Part shown: piece after piece, positions 1 through 7,497 of the stretch
Layout: the number at the start of each line of letters is the position of its first letter
Numbering within the stretch: the first letter of the stretch is position 1
Origin: CADEED01 sp043747835
Lineage (GTDB): Bacteria > Pseudomonadota > Gammaproteobacteria > Steroidobacterales > Steroidobacteraceae
Length of the DNA: 64,000 nt
NCBI GenBank assembly: GCA_043747835.1
Contig: JAYTOK010000117.1
Location: forward strand, 1-64,000
Reading direction: 5' to 3'
Program-made: the position numbers and the translations under genes
The notes under the pieces: generated by a model
Seen by the model: only the letters and a program-made list of their open reading frames with translations
Database searches by the model: none
Told to the model about the DNA's origin: nothing

Positions 1-822
1 GTCTTCAATCTGCTCGAGGAGTTCGACGGCATCGTCACCTACGACCAGCACGTGGTCGCGTTCCTCGAACTGCTGCGCCAGCCGTACACGGGATGCAACC
101 CGCGCGGATTGCTGTTGTCGCGCGACAAGCCGCTCTCCAAACAACTGCTGTCTTTCCACCGCATTCCCTCTCCGCAGTTCGCCGTGTTTCGGCGCGGACT
201 CAAGCTGCGGCTGCCGCGCAAGATCAAGTACCCGCTATTCGTGAAGTCGACGACGGAAGATGCGTCGCTCGGCATCTCGCAGGCATCGATCGTCACCGAC
301 AAGCAGCAGCTCAAGCAGCGCATCGAGTTCGTCCACGACCAGGTGCAGACCGATGCTCTCGTCGAGGAGTACATCGAGGGTCGCGAGCTCTACGTCGGCG
401 TGATGGGCAACGACCGCCTCACGCGGCTGCCCGTCTGGGAGATGAAGTTCGGCTCGATGGCCGAGTCCGGCGCGGGCATCGCGACGCGGCGCGTGAAGTG
501 GGACAAGAAGTACCAGAAGAAACACGGAATCAATACATACGAGGCGAAGGAGCTCTCGCCCGCGATCATCGCGCGGCTCGACAAACTCTCGCGCCGCATT
601 TACCGCTGCCTTGGCCTTTCCGGCTGCGCGCGCATCGACTACCGCATGACCGCGGATGGACAGATCTACGTCATCGAAGCGAACCCGAATCCCAACCTCG
701 CTGCCGAGGAAGACTTCGCGCAGTCGGCACTCGCCGCGGGCGTGAGTTACCCCGAGCTACTGGAGAAACTGCTCGCACTCGGCGCCGGGTATCAGGCAGA
801 GTGGCGCGCCTATTACGGATGA
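1..822 (+). CDS. ATP-grasp ligase (D-Ala-D-Ala ligase / RimK-like), 5' partial
   Basis: The reading frame is open from base 1, so the start lies outside the window; 273 residues are visible. The visible part opens with FNLLEEFDG, a pattern common in D-alanine-D-alanine ligase-like ATP-grasp proteins. It then shows the nucleotide-binding segment YPLFVKSTTEDASLGIS and the metal-binding end RIDYRMTADG...VIEANPNPNLAAEEDF. ATP-grasp enzymes join a carboxylate to an amine or similar nucleophile through an acyl-phosphate. The substrate cannot be read from this part. Genuine Ddl, a peptide or amino-acid ligase, or a modifying enzyme all remain possible. A lipoprotein gene follows 10 bases downstream on the same strand. 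Confidence 0.85.
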   Translation, partial: VFNLLEEFDGIVTYDQHVVAFLELLRQPYTGCNPRGLLLSRDKPLSKQLLSFHRIPSPQFAVFRRGLKLRLPRKIKYPLFVKSTTEDASLGISQASIVTDKQQLKQRIEFVHDQVQTDALVEEYIEGRELYVGVMGNDRLTRLPVWEMKFGSMAESGAGIATRRVKWDKKYQKKHGINTYEAKELSPAIIARLDKLSRRIYRCLGLSGCARIDYRMTADGQIYVIEANPNPNLAAEEDFAQSALAAGVSYPELLEKLLALGAGYQAEWRAYYG

Positions 823-832
823 GAGGGTCGCC

Positions 833-1297
833 ATGAAGAATTTCTCGCTCAGCGCCGCCGTCGTTGCCACGCTGTCGCTGCTCACGGGCTGCGCGTCGCA
901 GGAAGTGAAGGACAAGGCCGCCGTCGAGAAATTCAAGCAGGACGTCACCGGCCAGTACGTCAGCGAAACGACGGGCGCGACGCTGTTCATCGTGCCGATC
1001 CGCGCGCGGATGGTGACTGACGAAGCGCTCTACCTGGAGCGCCACGAGGGAGCGGGCGTGATGATCCGCATCGTGAACATCGTCATGGACAAAGAGGGAA
1101 AGATCCGCCTGGGCGCGCTGACGTTCACACAAGAAGGCCAGTGGCGCGACCTGCGCGAGAATCCCGAGCTCTTGACTGCGTTGCTGCCGAAAGACGTCCG
1201 GCCCGCGGGCACCTGCGACATCACGCCCGGCAAGGACAACAACGCGATCACTTTTTCCTGCGGCGGCTCCGCGGCGGAGACGTTCAAGCGCCTCTAG
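833..1297 (+). CDS. Small putative lipoprotein
   Basis: A 154-residue protein with a lipoprotein signal: a short basic start, a hydrophobic stretch and the lipobox LLTGC near residue 20, so export and lipid attachment are likely. The mature part is soluble, with no domain I recognise. A purine-rich ribosome site (GAGAGGG) lies 6 bases before the ATG. It follows the ATP-grasp gene closely and may be co-transcribed with it. Its TAG stop overlaps the stop of the convergent peptidase gene inside a shared CTAG (1294-1297). Function unknown. Confidence 0.75.
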   Translation: MKNFSLSAAVVATLSLLTGCASQEVKDKAAVEKFKQDVTGQYVSETTGATLFIVPIRARMVTDEALYLERHEGAGVMIRIVNIVMDKEGKIRLGALTFTQEGQWRDLRENPELLTALLPKDVRPAGTCDITPGKDNNAITFSCGGSAAETFKRL

Positions 1298-3408
1298 TTG
1301 CGCGCGTCCCGCGTGTGCTGTTCCAGCCAGTCGAGCACGGTGCCATACCAGTAGATGCTGTTCGCCGGCTTGAGAACCCAATGGTTCTCGTCCGGGAAAA
1401 CCACGAACCGGCTCTCGATGCCGCGCCGCTGTAACGCGGTGAACGTCGCGATGCCCTGCGTGTAGGGCACGCGGAAATCCTTCTCGCCGTGGGTGACGAG
1501 CATCGGCGTCTTCCAGTTCTTGACGAAGTGCGCCGGGTTGAAGCGCTCGTGGATCTCGGGCGTGTCGAAGTACGCGCCGCCGTTCTCCCATTCGGTGAAC
1601 CACAGCTCCTCGGTCGTGTAGTACATCGAGCGCGCATCGAAGATGCCGGCGTGATTCACGATGCATTTGAAACCGTCGGCCCACTTTCCCGCGATCCAGT
1701 TCTGCATGTAACCGCCGTACGACGCGCCGAGCGAACACGCGCGCTTGCCGTCGAGCCACGGGAATTGCGTGAGGGCTTCGGCGAGACCTTTTTGGAGATC
1801 CTCGAATGGCCGGTCGCCCCAGTGCTCGCTGATCGAATCGGTGAACGCCTGGCCGTACCCCGGTGAGCCGTGAAAGTCGATGAAGACGGTGGCGAATCCG
1901 CGGCCCGCGAAGGTCTGCGCGTTCCAGCGCCAGTTCCACTGGTTCTGAAAGCTGACCTGCGGTCCGCCGTGCACGATGAACGCAATCGGAAACTTGCCGT
2001 CCGGCTTGAAGCCCGCGGGTTTGACGACGTAGCCGTAGACGGCCTCGTCATTCCAGCCCTTGAAAGTGAACTGTTCGAATTCACTCAGGGAACGCGCACC
2101 TAACAAGGTGGCGTTGACGTGCGTGAGCGGACGCAGGCCGCCGCGCGGGCCGGTCCTGACGTCGAGACGGAAGAGATCGGGAGGAGAGGCCAGGTCGTGC
2201 CACACGACGACCGCGCCGGTGCCCGATGGCGAGAACTCGGCGACGGTTCCGTCTTCAGTGAGGGGCGTGACGCGATTCGTGTCGACGTCCACCGAGAACA
2301 GCACGGTTTGACCGAGATCGTTCGCGGTCGCGAGCAGCGAGCGTCCGTCGTAACTGACGTCGAGGTGCGCGACGGAACGATCCCAATCCGCCGCGACGTT
2401 GCGCGTGACGCCGCCGCGGTTCACGCGAATCGCGAAGCGGTCCGCTTCGAAGCCCGGACGCTTCATCGCGAGCCAGGCGAGGTCGCCGTTGCGCAGGAAC
2501 ACGGGCTGCGTGTCCCAGGCCGGATTGTCGGCGGTGAGGTTGCGCGGCGTTCCGCCGCCATCGGCGGCCACTTCGTACAGATCGAAATTCGTCGACCAGG
2601 CCTCGCGGGCATCCGCGAGACGCGCGCTGAACACCAGGCGCTTGCCGTCGGGGCTGAACGTGTACTCCTCGCCGCCGCCGAACGGCTTCGAGGGCACGTT
2701 GGCGGCGAGCGCCTTCGTCACGTTCACGGGAGCACCGGCGCGCCCGTCGGGATTCACCGGGGCCACGAACAGGTTCGAGCGCGTGCCATTGCGCCAGGTA
2801 TCCCAGTGACGCACGAGCAGCGAATCGTAGTTGCGCGCGGAGACGGGATTCTTGGCGGCGGCCTCCAGTTTGCCGCGCGTGCAATCGAGATCCGCGCAGT
2901 CCGGGAACACGTCCATCGAGAGCGCGATGCGTCCGCCACCCGGCGAGAACTCGAATGTGGTGACGTCGAGTGGATAGTCGGTGATCTGCATGGCTTCGCC
3001 GCCGGCGAGCGGCAGCCGCCAGATCTGCGAGGTGCCCGCGCGCGTGGAGAGGAAGTAGATGCTCGTGCCATCGACGGACCAGCGCGGGTGCGTGTCGTTC
3101 GCGGAGTGCTGAGTCAGCCGGCGCGGCTTCGTGCCGTTACGCAAATCGACGAGCCAGATGTCGGTGCGGCCGCGATTCGCATCGAGATCCGCGTCGCGCT
3201 GCGTGTAGACGGCGGTGCGTCCGTCGGGGGAGACCTGCGGATCGCTGACGCGCGCGAGCGCGTTGAGGTCGGTGGGCGTGAACGCTTCATTTGCGGGCGC
3301 TTCGCGGTTTTCCTTTGCGGGCGTTTCGCTGTTTTCCTTTGCCGGCGTTTCGCCCGACGCGAGCGCGATGAGTGCGATCGAACACGCGAGACCGAACCGG
3401 AATGTCAT
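1294..3408 (-). CDS. S9 family peptidase (prolyl oligopeptidase/acylaminoacyl-peptidase type)
   Basis: A 704-residue secreted serine peptidase. An N-terminal signal sequence (FGLACSIALIALASG) precedes a region of Asp/Pro-rich repeats typical of the S9 beta-propeller (TDIWLVD, SPDGKRLVF). The C-terminal alpha/beta-hydrolase domain carries the catalytic triad: nucleophile Ser563 in GASYGGYM, Asp644 in GEKDFRVP and His676 in DENHW. I chose the ATG at 3408 because GAGGG lies about 7 bases upstream; a start 9 codons earlier is open but has no good ribosome site. Just after the signal the protein contains a repeated PAKEN-type heptad encoded by 24-bp tandem repeats. It lies 37 bases downstream of a GST gene on the same strand and may share its transcript. 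Confidence 0.93.
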   Translation of the reverse strand: MTFRFGLACSIALIALASGETPAKENSETPAKENREAPANEAFTPTDLNALARVSDPQVSPDGRTAVYTQRDADLDANRGRTDIWLVDLRNGTKPRRLTQHSANDTHPRWSVDGTSIYFLSTRAGTSQIWRLPLAGGEAMQITDYPLDVTTFEFSPGGGRIALSMDVFPDCADLDCTRGKLEAAAKNPVSARNYDSLLVRHWDTWRNGTRSNLFVAPVNPDGRAGAPVNVTKALAANVPSKPFGGGEEYTFSPDGKRLVFSARLADAREAWSTNFDLYEVAADGGGTPRNLTADNPAWDTQPVFLRNGDLAWLAMKRPGFEADRFAIRVNRGGVTRNVAADWDRSVAHLDVSYDGRSLLATANDLGQTVLFSVDVDTNRVTPLTEDGTVAEFSPSGTGAVVVWHDLASPPDLFRLDVRTGPRGGLRPLTHVNATLLGARSLSEFEQFTFKGWNDEAVYGYVVKPAGFKPDGKFPIAFIVHGGPQVSFQNQWNWRWNAQTFAGRGFATVFIDFHGSPGYGQAFTDSISEHWGDRPFEDLQKGLAEALTQFPWLDGKRACSLGASYGGYMQNWIAGKWADGFKCIVNHAGIFDARSMYYTTEELWFTEWENGGAYFDTPEIHERFNPAHFVKNWKTPMLVTHGEKDFRVPYTQGIATFTALQRRGIESRFVVFPDENHWVLKPANSIYWYGTVLDWLEQHTRDARN
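3290..3353. repeat. 24-bp tandem repeat inside the S9 peptidase gene (2.7 copies)
   Basis: Units at 3290-3313 and 3314-3337 differ at two positions, and a partial third unit covers 3338-3353. They encode tandem copies of an E/S-(T/A)-PA-(K/N)-E-N-like heptad between the signal peptide and the propeller. This looks like slippage expansion of a flexible linker; a functional role is not evident. Confidence 0.85.
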
Positions 3409-3445
3409 GGGCTTCCCTCGTACGACTAAATTCATAGGCCAACTC

Positions 3446-4096
3446 TTACAGGCCGATTTCCGACGCTTCGATCGTCCACGTTTCCGCGGTCGCCGCCGCG
3501 AGCCAGTCGCGAAGGTGCGGATCCGCCAGCACGGTGGTCATGTAACCCGAGGTACCTGCGGGTCGCGCGCCGTACGTGCGAAAGCGCAGGACCACGGGCG
3601 CGTACATCGCATCGGCGACGCTGTACTCACCGAACAACCAGGGGCCACCGGCGCCGAAGCGCGCGCGACAATCGTTCCACAGTTCGCCGATCCGCGCGAT
3701 GTCCGATTCGCGGTCCGGATTCGGGGCGGTCTTGCGTCCTTCGGCGCGTGCATTCATCGGCCATTGTGAACGCAGCGCACCGAAGCCGGCGTGCATCTCG
3801 GCGCACACGGAGCGCGCCACGGCGCGTGCGACACGTTCCGTCGGCCAGCCTGCGCCGGCGAGCTCGCTGACGTATTCGCAGATCGCGAGAGAGTCCCAGA
3901 TCGTGAGGCCGCCGTGCTCCAGCACCGGAACGCGACGCGTCGGGCTCAGCGGTGCGATGTCGCGCGCGAAGCCGGGCGTGTCGAGCGGGATGAGGTGCTC
4001 GTCGAATTCGAGTTCCAGGTGCTTCATGAGAATCCACGGGCGCAGCGACCACGACGAATAGTTCTTGTTGCCGATGTGGAGGCGCAGTTCGCTCAT
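3446..4096 (-). CDS. Glutathione S-transferase family protein
   Basis: 216 residues. The N-terminal thioredoxin-like domain (LHIGNKNYSSWSLRPWILM) carries a Ser at the usual glutathione-activating position and the RVPVLEHGGLTIWDSLAI segment that holds the cis-Pro and the glutathione gamma-glutamyl contact. A helical C-terminal domain contains the conserved SVADAMYAPVVLR helix. Such enzymes conjugate or reduce electrophiles in the cytoplasm; the substrate cannot be told. The start lies only 25 bases from the divergent HAD gene at 4122, so the promoters overlap. The S9 peptidase gene follows downstream on the same strand. Confidence 0.92.
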   Translation of the reverse strand: MSELRLHIGNKNYSSWSLRPWILMKHLELEFDEHLIPLDTPGFARDIAPLSPTRRVPVLEHGGLTIWDSLAICEYVSELAGAGWPTERVARAVARSVCAEMHAGFGALRSQWPMNARAEGRKTAPNPDRESDIARIGELWNDCRARFGAGGPWLFGEYSVADAMYAPVVLRFRTYGARPAGTSGYMTTVLADPHLRDWLAAATAETWTIEASEIGL

Positions 4097-4121
4097 CGAG
4101 TTCTCCCGTTAAGATCCACTC

Positions 4122-4826
4122 ATGCCGTTACGCGCCGTTCGCGCGATCTGTTTCGATCTGGACAACACGCTCTGGGATGTCGAGCCGGTGCTGGCGCGCG
4201 CGGAGCGGATTCTCTCCGATTGGCTCGAAGGCCGGTACCCGAAGATTCCGGAACGATTTCCTGCCGCGAAGCTCTTCGAGCTGCGCGCAGCGCTGCTCGT
4301 CGAACAGCCGCAACGCGCACATGATTTTACGTTCCTGCGCCGCGAATCCCTTGCTCGTGCAGCGCATGGCGCCGGCTACGAGCGCGCCATGGCGCAATCG
4401 ATCGCACACGACGCATTCGCCGTCTGGCATGCCGCGCGCAACGACCTCGAACCCTTCCCGGACGTGGTCCCGGCGCTCGACGCGCTCAAGCTGCGGTACC
4501 GGCTCGCCACGCTCAGCAACGGCAACGCGGATCTCGCGCGCATCGGCCTCGCGCACCATTTCGAGGTGAGTCTCCACGCGGCTGCACTCGGATGCGCCAA
4601 GCCGGATGCGCGAGCCTACAAACAACTTGCCGATACCCTTGCGCTGAATCCCGCGGAAATCCTGTTTGTAGGCGACGAACCTCACGCCGACGTCGTGGGT
4701 CCGCACGACGTTGGCATGCAAACTGTATGGGTATGTCGGGGCGCGCAGGAATGGCCCGACTCGCTGCCGGCAGCGGATGCTCGTGTCGCGAGTCTCGACG
4801 AGCTCGTGTCGATTCTCGAAACGTGA
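4122..4826 (+). CDS. HAD family hydrolase
   Basis: 234 residues with the full haloacid-dehalogenase motif set: motif I DLDNTLWD (nucleophile Asp12, acid/base Asp14), motif II LSNGN, a motif III Lys in KPDARAY, and motif IV GDEPHADVVG. A helical cap lies between motifs I and II, as in subfamily IA phosphatases of small metabolites. The substrate is not predictable. No strong ribosome site precedes the ATG. It is divergent from the GST gene with a 25-base gap. Confidence 0.92.
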   Translation: MPLRAVRAICFDLDNTLWDVEPVLARAERILSDWLEGRYPKIPERFPAAKLFELRAALLVEQPQRAHDFTFLRRESLARAAHGAGYERAMAQSIAHDAFAVWHAARNDLEPFPDVVPALDALKLRYRLATLSNGNADLARIGLAHHFEVSLHAAALGCAKPDARAYKQLADTLALNPAEILFVGDEPHADVVGPHDVGMQTVWVCRGAQEWPDSLPAADARVASLDELVSILET

Positions 4827-4955
4827 AGCACGCCACGGGCGTGTCGCGGTTAGCAGTGTGGGGCAGTGGCTGCCAGCGCGGGAACGGTGAAAAGCGGCTC
4901 CTGCGTCACGGAATCCGCGTCCGCATCGCGTTCAACTACGGTCGGAGGTGAGTGA

Positions 4956-5564
4956 ATGGCGATTCAGCCGGTTGCGAACCTGAAGGAATTTTTCCGGGAC
5001 GCGTTGCACGACGCGCTCGCCCATCAACGCGTCGCCGTCGAAGGCGAGACCGAACACTACGTCGTCAACCTGCTCACGTTGTTCGCCGATGCCGATGCGT
5101 ACGAACCGACGCATGGCCGTGGAGCCCGCCTCAAACCCCTGGTCGTGATGCTCAGCGAGGCGCTCGAGGCGCCGACTCCCGAGGCGAAATGCCGCGGTCT
5201 GCAAAAACTCGGCGATGCGTCGCTGTTCATCTCGGGCTTCTTCGCCGCTGGCTTCGCGCGCAAGCTCGTCGACATCGACTACCACATCGCGATGGGCGGC
5301 CGTGCGTACGGCACGCTCGCCGAAAGCTGTCCACCCGCCCGCGGCCGCACGCTGCGCCAGGTCTTCGCGGAACTCGCCGCGAAGTTCGTGCCCGTGGTCG
5401 ACGCGCTCAACGAGATCAGCGAGAGCTCCTATCAACATTCCGATCGCGACCGGCTGCGGCTCTATGAGCTGTGGGTGAAGACCGGCAGCGAAAGATCGCG
5501 CGCGCTGCTGCGTAAGCTTGGAATCGAACCCGCGCCGGCGGCCCGCAGCGGTCTCGCTCACTAG
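4956..5564 (+). CDS. Conserved-looking protein of unknown function, first of a coupled pair
   Basis: 202 residues with no family I recognise. It is soluble and mostly helical, with several Ala/Leu-rich amphipathic segments and an FISGFFAAGFARKLVDIDYH stretch in the middle; no signal peptide. The start is well supported: a GGAGGTGA site lies 4 bases before the ATG. Its stop (TAG, 5562-5564) touches the ATG of the next gene with no gap, so the two products are probably made together and may form a complex or act on the same target. Codon use matches its neighbours, so it is probably a native gene. Confidence 0.75.
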   Translation: MAIQPVANLKEFFRDALHDALAHQRVAVEGETEHYVVNLLTLFADADAYEPTHGRGARLKPLVVMLSEALEAPTPEAKCRGLQKLGDASLFISGFFAAGFARKLVDIDYHIAMGGRAYGTLAESCPPARGRTLRQVFAELAAKFVPVVDALNEISESSYQHSDRDRLRLYELWVKTGSERSRALLRKLGIEPAPAARSGLAH

Positions 5565-6221
5565 ATGGGTGCCAGCACCCTCGCGACTCTGCAGGGAACG
5601 CTGGCCGCCATCTACGACCTGCCGGGTACGCCGGACGTGCAGGAATTCCTGATGACGGATCGCGCGCACCTTGCTGCATATTCGCAACGCGCGAGCGATG
5701 AGCAACTGCTCGTCGCCCACGATGGCGACACGCTGTCGCTCGCGCTGTACATCGACGCGGCGGTGCTCGCGCGGCTGGCAAACCGCGATCCCTGCGACGC
5801 GCTCACTGGCGAAAATCTCGCCGACTACCTCACCGTCGCCGAAGGTGTGAGCCACTTCGTGTACGTCGCTTGGAACGCGGGACACGACAAGCCCGTGACG
5901 CTGCTGGAACTCGAGCTGCAGGCGGAGGTGGACAAGTACGTGCTCGGCGCGTGGCTGCTGCGAGCCCAAGGCGCGGGTCGTTTTCCGCGCGAGTTGCATC
6001 GCGCGCTGTTCGAGCGGGCACACGTGGATCCATGCGTCGCGGGCGATCGCGCGGGTCTGTATCGCACGGCGTCGAACTATGCGGGGAAGTTTTGCCGGCG
6101 CGTGGCGTCACGGCTCGAGCGGCGAGCGCAGGGCGCGACGAGCGAACTGCTGACTGAGCTCCGTCGCTTCTATCGATTGGGCATTGCGCGAAAGATGCGC
6201 CTCATCGAACGCTTTGCGTAG
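5565..6221 (+). CDS. Conserved-looking protein of unknown function, second of a coupled pair
   Basis: 218 residues beginning directly at the base after the stop of the preceding gene, so translation probably depends on it. No domain is recognised. The first half is acidic with short hydrophobic strands (TLSLALYIDAAVLARL). The middle holds an acidic helix ending in LELELQAEVDKYVLGAWLL. The C-terminal third is strongly basic (YAGKFCRRVASRLERRAQG; RFYRLGIARKMRLIERF), which could bind nucleic acid or lipid head groups; that is inference. No signal peptide or membrane span. Confidence 0.75.
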   Translation: MGASTLATLQGTLAAIYDLPGTPDVQEFLMTDRAHLAAYSQRASDEQLLVAHDGDTLSLALYIDAAVLARLANRDPCDALTGENLADYLTVAEGVSHFVYVAWNAGHDKPVTLLELELQAEVDKYVLGAWLLRAQGAGRFPRELHRALFERAHVDPCVAGDRAGLYRTASNYAGKFCRRVASRLERRAQGATSELLTELRRFYRLGIARKMRLIERFA

Positions 6222-6257
6222 AACGAACTCGCGTGAAGGGTCACGCTTCGCTGCCGC

Positions 6258-6644
6258 CTATTCGGAGTCGAGCTCGCCGGATTCTTTCTTGGCTTCAAGC
6301 TCGCGCTTGAACTTGATCCACTCGCCGAGCTTGCGAAGATCGCGCTTGCCTTGCGGCTGCTTCTGCGGCTCGCGAACTCCCGCGGTCCCCACGCGCGCAT
6401 ACGGATCGAATCCCGACGGCCGATTGCGTTCGACAGCCAACTTGCCGTGTTCGCCGCGCGCGGGCGTCGACTCGATGCTGAGCGGCGCGCGCTCGAGCGG
6501 TACACCGGCTCGGCCGGCGTCGATCCATTCGACGCGCGCGTTACCACGTTCGTCGTGGACAATCTGAGAAACACGGCGCCGGTTTGCAGCCTGCGGCGGG
6601 TTGCCGTTGTTATCGTTCTGTTTCACGCGTGCAGTATGACCCAC
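6258..6644 (-). CDS. Small hydrophilic protein of unknown function
   Basis: 128 residues, highly charged and probably partly disordered, with many Arg, Glu, Pro and Gly. A C-terminal helix (DLRKLGEWIKFKRELEAKKE) looks like an amphipathic or coiled-coil segment. The middle contains VEWIDAGRAGVPLERAPL. No signal peptide. The true start may be a few codons later (the GTG of VKQNDNNGN). It lies convergent to the unknown pair, 36 bases beyond it. I cannot assign a function. Confidence 0.55.
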   Translation of the reverse strand: MGHTARVKQNDNNGNPPQAANRRRVSQIVHDERGNARVEWIDAGRAGVPLERAPLSIESTPARGEHGKLAVERNRPSGFDPYARVGTAGVREPQKQPQGKRDLRKLGEWIKFKRELEAKKESGELDSE

Positions 6645-6710
6645 GACCCCGTGAAATTGTTTGACATAGGCCTGATTCCGGAGGCCATGAATTGCAGCTT
6701 GTGAGCCGCT

Positions 6711-7235
6711 TCACGCAAATTTTTTGCGTGTCGCAGCCCGGAAAATTCCGATGATGGTCTTCGCATCCGTAAGTTCCCCGCTTGCTGCGCGTTTCACGGC
6801 CTCGTCGAGCGGCCACCACTCGATCTGGAAAACTTCGTCCGCGCCGGGCGCGGCGGTGGCCGGCGTCAGATGCGTGGCGAGGTAGAGGTGAACGACCTCG
6901 GTGAAGACGCCCGGTGAGCTGAAATACGCGCCCAGGAACTCCCATTCGCCGCCGCTCACCGCCGCTTCCTCGACGAGCTCGCGCCGCGCGGTGGTTTCGG
7001 GCGGCTCGTTGGGCTCGAGCTTGCCGGCGGGCAATTCGTAGATGTAGCCACCCGCCGCGTGGCGATACTGGCGCAGCATGCAGATGCGATTCTGGTCGTC
7101 GAGCGCGACGACGGCCGCGCCGCCGGGATGGCGCACGATCTCGAGCGGCAGACGCATGCCGTTCGGCAGGTCCACTGTGTCCACGCTCACCTGGATGACA
7201 CGGCCTTCGTAGATCGATTTGCGGTCTAGCAGCAT
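6711..7235 (-). CDS. NUDIX hydrolase (ADP-sugar pyrophosphatase type)
   Basis: 174 residues from the ATG at 7235; an upstream in-frame extension is Arg-rich and unlike the family, so I left it out. The Nudix box runs from residue 71 to 93 (GKLEPNEPPETTARRELVEE), with the Mg-binding RELVEE core and Ala in place of the usual Gly near its end. The preceding LRQYRHAAGGYIYELPAG is typical of ADP-ribose/ADP-sugar pyrophosphatases (NudF-like), which split ADP-ribose to AMP and ribose 5-phosphate. It is divergent from the helicase gene. Confidence 0.9.
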   Translation of the reverse strand: MLLDRKSIYEGRVIQVSVDTVDLPNGMRLPLEIVRHPGGAAVVALDDQNRICMLRQYRHAAGGYIYELPAGKLEPNEPPETTARRELVEEAAVSGGEWEFLGAYFSSPGVFTEVVHLYLATHLTPATAAPGADEVFQIEWWPLDEAVKRAASGELTDAKTIIGIFRAATRKKFA

Positions 7236-7497
7236 GGCCGCAGTGTACCCGCGCGGTAGTGAGGATCGCGGCCACGGGTTGTTTGGCGCCGGCGATGCGT
7301 GGCGGCAACACGCGCGTCGACGCCTGTACTGCCGATCCATCCCCGCCCATAATCGCCGCTCTTCGCCCGGGTGCCGGCTGCGGCCAAATGCGGGATCAAA
7401 AAGGCGTCACATTCCGGTACATAGCCGCGTGACGGGCGTCACGGGTCTCTAGGGAGCAGGGACTTCAACCCACCCTCTTTCGTATATTGTTGTATCG
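7236..7497. promoter_or_regulatory. Divergent intergenic region with CGTCAC/GTGACG half-sites
   Basis: This 262-bp gap separates the NUDIX gene (minus) from the helicase gene (plus) and must hold both promoters. A 14-bp palindrome, GTGACG-GG-CGTCAC, lies at 7429-7442, and a further CGTCAC half-site at 7405-7410. The helicase start follows an AT-rich tract (CGTATATTGTTGTATCG). These could be operator half-sites, but the regulator is unknown and chance is possible. Confidence 0.35.

Noticed and set aside
671..1939. A 422-codon minus-strand frame across the lipoprotein and S9 peptidase genes
   Set aside because: It overlaps two well-supported genes, and its product is Arg-rich low-complexity sequence typical of an antisense frame.
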